This document shows, one piece after another, positions 17,415-26,691 of a stretch of DNA of 26,691 bases; the stretch's first letter is position 1, and every line of letters begins with the position of its first letter. A program made the translations under genes and the position numbers. Location of the stretch: positions 331,444 to 358,134 of the forward strand of contig BCLD01000009.1 in the NCBI GenBank assembly GCA_001600875.1, given 5' to 3'. This DNA comes from Solicoccozyma terricola (Eukaryota > Basidiomycota > Tremellomycetes > Filobasidiales > Piskurozymaceae). The notes under the pieces are model-generated. The model did no database searches, had not been told where the DNA came from, and was given only the letters and a program-made list of their open reading frames with translations.

Positions 17415-20083
17415 ATGCTCGTCCTCAAGCGTCGCATGGTATCCCTCATCCTCGGACTCCTCAACATCCTCCTCCTCGGCATCGTCCTCTTCGAACGACG
17501 AGGAATCGCAGACAGTGAGGAACATCACCAGAACATCAAGATTCATAGCGATGTCATCCAATCACAATTGCACGAGCTGATCATGAGGCATGGGGATGCG
17601 CTTAGAGAGAATAAGGCGTTGGTCGCTCAGGCGGAGGAGGATAAAGAGAAGAGGAAAGATTTTTGTAGGGTTTGTGCGGATGAAGAGATGTGTGCGGAGA
17701 TTGGGTGAGTCGTGCGAGCGAAGCGCGCATTCACATTCCTTCGCGAGCAAAGCGAGCATTCGTTGCTTCTCTTCTGTCTTCGCGGAGCGAAGACGATTGT
17801 CATTTCTTCGCGAGCGAAGCGAGCATTCATTGTATATCTTTTCTCCCGCGAGCATATATATTGCAAAATCATTTTTCCGGTTCACGACATCCCCTGGCTA
17901 ACAAATGACATTCTGCTAATCACGTACCGTCCGACCCCCCACCCACGCCAACCCTTTCCCAACATCCAGCGAACACAACATCCAACGATCCATTGCATAC
18001 TCTGGAACAAACTATAGACTTCGTAAATTTCTCGATAAACTACGAGCAGGACATAAAGTGACAGTAGCTGTAATCGGAGGGAGTGTATCAGGTGGTCATG
18101 GGTTATTAGATCCAGTGGATGACAAGTATTCTCCGAAGAATATGTGAGTTGGTGACGGGAACGGGAAACAAGTACATGTCAAATCTAACCCATCAAATGG
18201 GAAACGACAGGCACATGTTGATCTTCAATCACCTTAAAAAGTTGTCACATCGGAACGATCATATCTTCGTAAATGATGCACAGGGTGGACAAGGATCAGG
18301 GTATTTCAGGTGAGCGAACAACCCCCTAAAACCTATTACTGCCAATACCAAAGCATTGTGTAAATAATCCCCTGTCAATTCTGCGTTGTCGAATAGCTAT
18401 TGTCTTCGTGGGTACAACCAAACCTATCTGTCATTTTCCCACTCAGCTGACAAACTCGTCCGCCATCTCATCTCACGATCCCCCACTCACACCCACCACC
18501 ACAACAGACGAACATATCCCAGATGACACAGACCTCGTCCTCCTCGAATTAGGGATCAACGACTCGGAGTAAGTTACAACCATGTCGGTCCGTCCCTCTT
18601 GGTCTCACATCCCACCCAAATAACACCGCATTCCACCACTTTTAACCCCCACATAGACATCTCATCTGGAAACCATCGTTCGAAATGGTTCTTCGACAGG
18701 TCTTTGAGATGCCAAATCAACCAGCGGTGTTGAATTTACAGTGCGTCGTGGACAGGGTAGAAGAGGAGGAGAGGGGTGTTGGAGGTTACTAATGGGGTGT
18801 TTTCCTGATGGACAGGGTGTTTGCGTTGGCGTTTGATTCGATGAGGACGGGTGGTGATCTGTGAGTTTTTCGCCCATTTTAGTAACTCGGCATACAATCT
18901 CATGATCGTCTTCACGTCAGACATCTACCCATTGCCGCTCAATACGATGTCCCGTCTATCAATCTTCAATACGCGATCAACAACTACATCATCAAACGAC
19001 CTCTGGAAGGAAGTTCACATTGGTTCGTTCATGATACAGCCGAACCTACTGGATTCGATTATCGGCATGTCAGTCGCGAGTTTGGAAATGGAGACTGGTG
19101 GTTGATCCGCACCACCGCGCACCACCGCTGACGTATTCCGACATCACAATCACACACCTTTCCCAACAGATCAATCCCGCAGGTCATCAAATGATGGCAA
19201 ATCTCGCAAACATCTACATCGACCGTCTGCTCTGTCAAATGGATTCTGGATTCTATAGTTACGAAAACGACGCAGCGCAAATCAACCCATTCGTGTTGTC
19301 GCCAATTGAAACTCAGGAGATACCTCGAGTGAGTAGCTAGATATGGCGCTTCAAGTAACACGCGCATTGGTTCCGATGAGATGACCGACCATGGTCCCCT
19401 TTCCTCGTCTGTAGCTTCTTGTGACTGACCGATGGGATCCTGAAAAACGCCTGCCAAAGTTGTACCCGACGTGTCAATCAATGAATTCAAAGAACAAGCT
19501 GGCGCCATCACATTCTGACGGGTGGTGAGTTCCGGGCCGGGTGGATTACCGCATCGTTTCCCGCTGAGGTCTGTTCCATTCTAATCAGGCGGGAGTGGAA
19601 TTGGGGTGATAAACATTACCTCGTTACCGATCAACCCGGCTCCCGAATAACCTTCCCGATCACCGTCCAACGTGGTCTCGTGCAAGTCGTTTTCCTGCGC
19701 AGTCCCAAATACCACCTTGGCAACGTCGTTTGTTGGATCGACGACAACGCCGACTCGAGGAGGGAGCTGGAAGGGTATTGGGATTTACCATTCAGTGTGG
19801 GAGTGTGAGTCGTGCATGGGTCTAACTAATTCCCCGTGCCGCGCCTCCCGCATTCCTCCGTTGACAGTTTTCCGGGGCTTATTGGAACGCAGATCATCGG
19901 AAATAACATCAGATTTATCTCCCGGATCGCACGAGTTGACATGCGAGTTACAATCCTACACGAGCGATCCGGAAGGCGGACGGGAGTTCCGGTTGATATC
20001 CTTACAGACGTGAGTGGCGCGACCTCGGCTCGGGAATCGAGACCCGCGTGGATCTGACTGATTCCACTATACGCAGGCTTTGA
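17415..20083 (+). CDS. Membrane-anchored SGNH/GDSL-type hydrolase-like protein, 13 exons, about 506 aa
   Basis: Residues about 8-26 form one hydrophobic anchor, so this is probably a type II membrane protein with a luminal or extracellular catalytic part. Exons: 17415-17704, 17970-18143, 18211-18309, 18397-18407 (11 nt), 18508-18568, 18657-18740, 18816-18860, 18921-19068, 19170-19328, 19415-19524, 19589-19804, 19893-20009 and 20077-20083. SGNH blocks: nucleophile Ser135 in VIGGSVSGGHG; Gly in GGQGSGYF; Asn209-Asp210 in ELGINDSE; Asp301-His304 in DYRHINPAGH, created by a GTCAGT donor. A C-terminal beta-rich domain includes VQVVFLRSPKYHLGNVVCW and DLSPGSHELTCELQ. The family is common in basidiomycetes, with carbohydrate-ester or acyl-transfer roles likely but unproven here. 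If the last intron is not used, the protein ends at 20013 one residue earlier. The acceptor at 19892 was chosen over 19867 because only it keeps the conserved C-terminal frame. Confidence 0.85.
17714..17829. repeat. Four degenerate 20-bp repeats in intron 1 of the SGNH gene
   Basis: Copies start at 17714, 17743, 17782 and 17810, with core GCGAGCGAAGCGAGCATTCA. Copy 3 is the most diverged. Each core contains GCGAGC...GCGAGC or near-inverted TTCGC/GCGAA parts that can fold. They occupy an intron of 265 nt, about four times the usual length here. Confidence 0.8.
18397..18407 (+). other. 11-nt microexon in the SGNH gene
   Basis: The exon (CTATTGTCTTC) lies between introns 18310-18396 and 18408-18507. 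It yields the reading YFSYCLHEHIPDDTDLVLLE, which fits the family; using the later GT in the same area breaks the frame. Confidence 0.75.
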
Positions 20084-20216
20084 TCCGAGTGTGTGTGGGC
20101 TTTGTGTCCGTTGTAGACGTTGCCTGTAGTCATCAAATCACCCATGTCTCCCCTGTCAAGGAGGAGAGGCCCCCGTCTCACCTCACCGCCACCCGCCACC
20201 CGTCACTCCCGCCGTG

Positions 20217-20224
20217 TCACGTGA
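20217..20224. promoter_or_regulatory. TCACGTGA palindrome, copy 3
   Basis: The same perfect 8-mer as at 4699 and 17323, here about 135 bp after the SGNH stop codon and 660 bp before the WSC gene start. Confidence 0.45.
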
Positions 20225-20660
20225 TCGCCGAGGTGTCGCCCCCGAACTTTGGTGCCTGGCTCCGTGTCATGTCTTGCATCACCCACCCGTAAGTCAGCAT
20301 CGTCCGAGACTGATCGCTGCAAAGCAAAGGCTGCCCCGATAATCTTCGTTAAAGATCACTCCTGAAGTCATCAACAAGCTTTTTCATGACTCTTGGCTGG
20401 CTGGCTGAAGGGTAGTTCCATCAAAGTGATGCTGCATAAATCTCCACACTCCCTCGTGGGCGCCTCTAAACGACCTCCCGAAAGACTCCACGCAGGGTCC
20501 CATCCAGGGGCGTCGTACAACTCGTTACCTTGCCTCATCACTCTATTCGGGTGGCTGCGTCTCAGCGTTCGGACCCCATCCGCGAGTTTATCATCTTTCG
20601 CAGTCGACAGGAACATGATGCCAAGTACTGTCGACCGTTTTCATTCTCTCGCAAGCGAGT

Positions 20661-20667
20661 TATATAG
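20661..20667 (+). promoter_or_regulatory. TATA-like element upstream of the WSC gene
   Basis: TATATAG lies about 220 bp before the chosen start codon, directly after a short inverted repeat. It is a reasonable core promoter candidate with a moderately long 5' leader. Confidence 0.4.
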
Positions 20668-20882
20668 ACTGCCAGACTAATCCAAGGATGATGGAGGTTC
20701 TCATTTACACCATCCTCGACATCAACCATCTGACAAGAAACTCAACAACAGATAGCCCAACCGGTGCTGTCACTCGTCCAAGAGACCTGTGAGTCGGCCG
20801 GTACCTGTTCACCGCAGCTCACAGGGTCAAGACTTTGATACTGAAGGCCCTCCTGCTCCGCTTATTCCCTCTCGTAGCCATC

Positions 20883-23800
20883 ATGAGCACGTTTCTCTTC
20901 CTCTTGCTCTTCATCGCGACGTCCTTCACCGGCCTCGTCCAAGCCATAGAAGGCGATGCTTGGCATATGGATACCGCTGTGGTCCTAGCCACCGAATCTT
21001 TGGACCCTATCGTTAACCCAAACGCAATATCAAGTCATGCGCACAAGATCATTGGTATGTGGATCTTGAGATGTCATCATTTCACAGACGTCCCTGACCC
21101 GGCTTTTTAATTGTTATCACAATAGGCGGCAGCTCCTTTGGTGCTGCATTTAATTTTGCTTCAGCTCGTGCATCTACCTGTTCCTCGGTTATCAATCAGG
21201 CCGATATGTCGAACTACTGGATGCCAAGTAAGTGGTATTGCCTATTCCCCAGCGTAGAATCATGCTCATGTCGAACGACCATTTTAGGCCTCTACTGGAT
21301 GAATCACGGCACTGGCAGCACGCCATCGTCGTTTGTCTCTCTCCCAGCCACTATCCGATTCTATCTCTTCCTGTCTCAGAGTACTGTTGCTCAGCCCGTC
21401 ATACCCTTCCCCGACGGACTTCGTAGCATCGCCGGTAATCCAAGCAACAAGATCCCACCATATTACGCCAATTTTGTTTGTCAAATAGGAAACAACCAAT
21501 CCGACTTCCTTCTTGGCTCATCTTTCAACTTTCCACGAGATTGTCCGGGGGGCATGAAGACCAACCTTTTCTTCCCGCAGTGTTGGGATGGCAAGAACTT
21601 GTGGCTCCCTAACACTGCCCATCTCTCAACCGCCGTAGGTAACAGCATCAAGAACGGACCTTGTCCCTGGTCCCATCCAATCAAACTGCCGACTCTCATG
21701 CTGGAGTATACTTGGCACCCCGAGCAGTATTTTCCACGAGTACCATTGGCTGGTAACCTAGTGTGGGCGAATGGAGATACGACGGGCTATGGTATTCATG
21801 GAGATTTTATGAATGCGTGAGTGTCGATGGCATCTCGTCTCAGGTGGCGGTTAACACCGAGCTGAACTGAAATATCTGGACGTCACAGCTGGGACAGGAG
21901 CGTATTCGCGGCAGCTCTAAACGACAGTAGTTGTGTGGGTCAGGGGTTTTCGATGTGATTACACCGAGCCCATCTGCGCGACAACAATAACTTGCTGACG
22001 ACCATTACACCCCTTTCACAGTGGAATGGAGGAATGCAAAACAATGATCGCACACTACAGCTTGGCTACCATGTCCAAATGCACTACACCGATGGCTGGA
22101 ATATTGGCCGAACCGGTGCCGCATGGTAACTCGGATCTTTTCGAAGTTCCCGTCCTCCCTGGTTGCAACCCTGTTTGGGGTGCGACCGGTGCAAAGCCTA
22201 CTTGTACCGGAGCTACTCCTTTTCGCAATGTTGCACCGCTCCTGGGTACCGACGGGTCCTACATCGCCAGCCCTGATCAACGCGCCGATCTCGTACTCCC
22301 AACCACACCAGGATGGCAACAGGTCGGCTGCGTTCAAGACACGGCATCCTTCTTGAATTACGCAACGTTTCTCGATAATAACCTCACTCAAGAGCGGTGT
22401 ACGACTGCTTGCTTGAACTCTGGGTACGCGTGGGCAGGTGTCGGTCATCAAAATACGGTGAGACTTTTCAGCAGGGTCGCAATTGCAACCCTTTACTGAC
22501 CCACTCTCCAACAGTGTGTATGTGGGAACGGCATTGACCCCAACGCTCCGGTGGCTCCTGGAATGTGCACACTCCCATGTCCCGGTAACGCCACGCAAAC
22601 GGTAAGTAGTGTGACTCCCCTCCCGTACACTTACTCGCATACAAACTGAGTCCTCTTTCCCCGCTTAGTGTGGCAACAACTACGTCTACAATGTGTTCTA
22701 CGCTCCGCCGGGCACCAACGTAACGTCCGTGGGTCAAGTCAGCTCCGGTTGTTACAGCAACCCGACCAACGTCTCAAATGGTCTTATCGGCGCATCCACC
22801 TACCGCTACCTATCCTCGTCAATGACCAATGACCTCTGCATGCAGAATTGCGCCAACCGCAACGCAACATGGGCCATGACTAGTGCCGGCGTCAACTGTT
22901 ATTGCGGAACCCAATCTATTCAAGCAAGCCTCGGTACAGGTACCTTTGTTCCCAGCTCCCTGTGCACATCCAGCTGTGGTGGCAATTCGTCACAAATCTG
23001 CGGGGGGACATACTACTCGAGCGTCTTCAACCTCACCAATGCCGCCTTGAAGGTAATTCCAGAGAACAAAATTGCGGGCTGGCAAGGTGAGTGCCTCGAC
23101 GGCTGTAAACAACACCGGTTGAGTGGGTTCGCTGAGACCTCATGCCACTACAGGGTGCTTCTCTGACAATACTGTCACGGCTCTGAGCGGAGCTTCCTGG
23201 GGCAACAACACTCTAACCATTCAATCTTGCGTCAATGGGTGTGCAGAGTTGAACTACACCTATGCCGGTGTCGAAGCAGGGAATCGTAAGTTTGGTCTGT
23301 CGAAATGACAATCGGAGCGATTATTGAAGGTCATCCATCCCGACAGTGTGCTATTGTGGCAACATATTCAATGGCGGCAAGGAACAGCCTACAAGTTCTT
23401 GCTCGTCTCCATGTGCCGGCGCAAAGAACACGACCTGTGGCGCCTACCGCACGATGGAGCTCTATTCTACTGCCCAAGCAGCCAGTTACACTGCAGCATC
23501 GTTCGCTGCTGATCAGCCAGCCGGTTGGAAGGGTCGGTGAATTCCGGATTTCATCCATCGGCAGTGACTGACTGAATACATTTCCATGCAGGTTGCTATC
23601 AAGACAGCTCAGCCATTCCGATATTGTCTCAATACTCCTACATTTCCAATGGGATGACCCCGTCGTCTTGTATGACGGCTTGCTCTGATTTCAATTACGC
23701 ATATGCAGGGGTTGAGGCAGGCAATTGTCAGTATTCGAGTGGATACTACTGCTTATCGTCTCATCATGCTTAACTGTTACTGATTTCGTAGTGTGCAAAT

Positions 23801-26691
23801 GTGGCAACACCTTCCCCAACTCTACTCGTTTACCGATGGGAGCTTGCTCGCGTGTCTGCACAGGTGAGGAGTTCGCGAACGACGCATCTATTAGCACTGA
23901 CAGGGCCTGCAAATGAGCTAGGCGATATCACAAAGACATGCGGAGCCACTCTCACGGCGAACGTGTTCGCCGTCACTTCACAAAACAATACCAAAATCGC
24001 CAATGCAAACACCGGCCTTCACGTCGGCTGCTTTGCAGATTCACCCAGAGGTCTCCCGGCTTATCCCTGGTCTAGCTCCACAATGACGAACGAGTTATGT
24101 ACGCAGGGGTGCAAAGATATGGGATATTTGCTCGGTGGAGTAGAGTACGGCTCTCAATGCTTCTGTGATAATGCTTGGCGGGGTGGTCAGCAACTCCCTG
24201 CGAGCTCTTGCAATCAAGTATGCTCAGGTGAGTTTCAGTCGATCGCTCGGTCCTCGGAAGCCGACACTGACGATAATATACACAGGAAATGCTAATCAAA
24301 CCTGCGGAGCGAGTGGTATCATCGATATCTTCAATGTGTCATCGGTGGTTCTCCCAAAGAAACCGGAAGGGTGGCAAGGTAAGTGACGGGGAGACCTATC
24401 TCGTTCTTTAGGTCTGCTAAGCCCGCGTCCACTCATGCATCCAGGTTGCTACGGTAATAGTCCCGTTTCAAGCTATTACTATTCCTCTACGATCATGTCG
24501 AGCGGCATCTGCAGAAATGCCTGTGCAAATCTTGGCTACAGTCTAGCGTCCACACAAGGTGGCACTCGTAAGCCTACAACCTCCACGCTCTCACTAGCCC
24601 CTTGTCGCTGACTGTCGCATGACGAACAGGATGTTATTGTGGCAACGCTGTGACATCTACCGTGCTTCGTGTTCCTCTGGGCTTCTGCAATCAGCAGTGT
24701 GGCGGTGAGTGACCGTGGCCGTCGTCGATGCTCGACCTATACTGATAAGCCGCGTTCCTTTCAACAGGCACAACAACAAACGAAACCTGCGGAGCAGGAT
24801 ACAATGCTGACCTGTACAGCACAGCCAATGTTACCAGCTTGTCGACTGCCGGTACTGCCGGCTACGCAGGATGCTACGGGGATGCCGATGGTGTCATCAG
24901 CAGCTATTCATACACTAGCAGTTCTATGACGCCACAAACATGTGCTCAAGCTTGCCTCACTCGAGGCTACGTGAATGCTGCGGTCGTGCAAGGAAGTGAG
25001 TGGCGTTTCCACCTTGTGCTCGTAAGGGTCTCTCTCTGATCGCATTTCCAAATCAGATCGATGCAAATGCGGAAACAACATGCCTTCGCAACTCCTCACT
25101 GACAGCTTCTGCAACGTACCCTGCAGCGGAAATTCGAGCGCTGTATGCGGCTACGCTTCTGGTGGATCTGTGTACAAGACAGCCGCTACTGGTGTCACGA
25201 CTGCCTTTGCGCTGTCTCCCAACGCCTCCGGCTACCTTGGATGCTATGCAGATGGAGCTACGAAAATCGCCCCCTATCAGAGCTACATCTCCACCTCCAA
25301 TACTCCTGCGGTATGCGCCGCCAGCTGTCAAGCCTATGGCTACGCCATCTCCGGAACAGAGGTGGGCAATCAATGCTGGTGTACGCAGACTCTTAATGCA
25401 ACTTCCGGCGGTTATCGCGTGGCAGATAGCGAATGCAGTACGGCCTGTACTGGAGGACCTGGAATGTGTGGCGGCTCTAACCGACTTTCGGCCTGGCTGT
25501 CGAAGGCGGACAATAGTACTGGCAATGGTACCGGCGGCTCCAACAGCGGTAACTCAGGCATTGGGGTCAATACTCGAGAGGGTTTGATAGGGTGCTACTC
25601 CACAGGAACTTTCTTCACCTCTGCAGCATACACCTACACCAACTCGATCGTCTCCGTCGGTCTCTGTCGCAGGACATGCAGGAACAAGGGATACACTGCC
25701 GCAGGTCTCATGAATGGGAATCAGTGCGCTTGCAGCACAACAGCGTCATTGGGCGTTGCTCAGCCAATCGCACTTTGCAACACCGCTTGCGGTGGCAATA
25801 CTGCGCAGACATGTGGGGGTCCTAACGTTGTGTCAGTCTACGACACCATCGGAGCAGGGTCAAAGCCACCTGCTAGTGGCTACCCAACCAACTACGTGGG
25901 CTGTTATCAGGACACGAAACCAGCACAGCTTTCTGCGTATGTTACGGCTAGTGCGGGTAATAATGCCGGGTTCTGTGGAAGGGTTTGCGGTCCGCTCGGC
26001 TGGACGGTATACGGCACGGAAGCCGGTGGTCAGTGCAGTTGTGGCAACAGTACGGCTTACCCGGTGACCATGTTCCCTGATTCGTTCTGTTCCACTCACT
26101 GTCCAAGTAAGTGTCGGATGTTAAAAAAGAGAGAGTTTACACTCGCTGATGAATGCCTTGCCACAGCTGGTGGAGGGGAGACTTGTGGTGCCGCCAGCGT
26201 ACTCAGTGTATATGACTTCAATCTCGCTGCACGACTTGCCGCACCGCCGTCAATTCCATCTACCGGCGTTAGCAACTCATCAGTGTCAAGCACCTCCGTG
26301 GCCAATGCCACTTCGACAGCTGGGTCTATGAACTCTACTTCAACCTCTGCAGCGTCTAGCACTACATACACCGCTGCCAACATCACCTCTACGCAGCCAG
26401 CAACTCCGTCCGCTAGCTCTACCTCGGTGGCGTCGACGAGCGCTCAATCCTCCCCGTCATCGTCCGTTGTGTCTGGTGACTTGAACTCTGGTACATCCGT
26501 TGCGTCGTCGTCGTCATCATCCGCAAATCCAGCTTCAACGTCATCAACAGTTGCTTCGAACTTGACGTCTTCCTCGACTGCTAGTGGATCCTCTACCGCA
26601 CCGTCATCATCTGCGAACCCAACTTCTTCATCTTCGGCAGCCGCTTCATCAAGCTCGGGGGCTGCTAGTGGATCCTCTACCGCGCCGTCAT
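20883..26691 (+). CDS. Secreted DUF1996 protein with ten WSC domains and Ser/Thr-rich tail (3' end cut by window)
   Basis: At least 1584 residues. Start at the first ATG (20883), with a signal peptide of about 21 residues. DUF1996 spans about residues 25-380, with His52/His54 in SSHAHKIIGGS, His262 in GYGIHGDFMNAWD, and LPGCNPVWG. Ten WSC carbohydrate-binding domains follow (about 387-1427), each starting G-x-x-GC and ending in a TCG-like motif. Exons: 20883-21054, 21126-21227, 21288-21816, 21889-21954, 22022-22457, 22515-22601, 22669-23086, 23154-23285, 23347-23532, 23592-23726, 23792-23863, 23904-24227, 24286-24378, 24445-24567, 24630-24704, 24768-24995, 25057-26106 and 26167 onward. Every intron from exon 7 on is phase 1. 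A Ser/Thr-rich region follows to the window edge. WSC domains bind wall glucans in known fungal sensors and enzymes, so a wall- or substrate-binding secreted protein is likely. Uncertain points: the exon 4 donor (GTGATT) and the 40-nt intron 23864-23903. A GPI signal or membrane helix may lie beyond the window. Confidence 0.9.
26580..26691 (+). repeat. Start of an 84-bp (28-residue) Ser-rich coding repeat
   Basis: The segment encoding ASGSSTAPS starts at 26580 and returns almost identically at 26664 (one synonymous A/G change in 27 bases seen), an 84-bp spacing that keeps the frame. The window ends inside the second copy, so the copy number is unknown. Confidence 0.7.

Larger units (their letters stand above)
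20084..20882. other. Intergenic region upstream of the WSC gene
   Basis: About 800 bp with no supported gene. A TCACGTGA palindrome is at 20217-20224. Near 20648 is a small CTCGC-AA-GCGAG inverted repeat directly before a TATATAG element (20661-20667), which lies about 220 bp before the start codon. A 95-codon open frame at 20393-20680 has no recognisable feature. Confidence 0.55.

Noticed and set aside
17714..17829. CRISPR-like array in the SGNH intron
   Set aside because: The repeats are degenerate with spacers of only 8-19 nt, and the setting is a eukaryotic intron.
19868..20057. Alternative SGNH C-terminus using the acceptor at 19867
   Set aside because: It gives an open but unrelated tail. 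The acceptor at 19892 yields DLSPGSHELTCEL and GGREFRLISL, which look like the conserved end of this family.
20393..20680. 95-codon ORF upstream of the WSC gene
   Set aside because: No motif, and it overlaps the likely TATA element of the WSC gene; probably promoter DNA.
20835..20882. Upstream in-frame extension of the WSC gene to 20835
   Set aside because: That position is TTG, not ATG; the ATG at 20883 directly starts a good signal peptide.

Overview
The window looks like chromosomal DNA of a basidiomycete fungus, most likely a tremellomycete yeast. That placement is an inference. It rests on genes split by many 55-100 nt introns with GTGAGT/GTAAGT donors and CTGAC/CTGAT branch sites, and on the gene content. 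I found no bacterial, viral or transposon genes and no RNA genes. Exon boundaries were worked out by hand from splice signals, reading phase and conserved motifs.

Layout: (1) 28-2536 (+), GPI-anchored glyoxal-oxidase-type copper radical oxidase. (2) 2770-4452 (-), HUT1-type UDP-galactose/ER nucleotide-sugar transporter, convergent with gene 1. (3) A 1.7 kb divergent intergenic region, then 6150-8759 (+), a large low-complexity protein I do not recognise. (4) 9398-12806 (+), a protein with an H2A/TAF-like histone fold near its N-terminus and a long, probably disordered tail. (5) 13459-15889 (+), an MFS drug:H+ antiporter whose reading frame needs a 4-nt microexon. (6) 15977-16537 (-), a small single-exon cupin, convergent with the MFS gene. 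(7) 17415-20083 (+), a membrane-anchored SGNH/GDSL-type hydrolase with an 11-nt microexon and a repeat-filled first intron. (8) 20883 to beyond the window end (+), a secreted DUF1996 protein with ten WSC domains and a Ser/Thr-rich tail.

Functional picture: four of the eight genes (1, 2, 7 and 8) point to the secretory pathway or the cell surface, as a secreted oxidase, ER sugar supply, a surface SGNH enzyme and a wall-binding multi-WSC protein. The MFS pump sits in the plasma membrane. I see no operon-like or cluster logic linking them, so any shared role is speculation. The most interesting signals are the modular phase-1 exon structure of the WSC array, the tiny exons in genes 5 and 7, the histone-fold fusion, and a perfect TCACGTGA palindrome in three separate intergenic regions.
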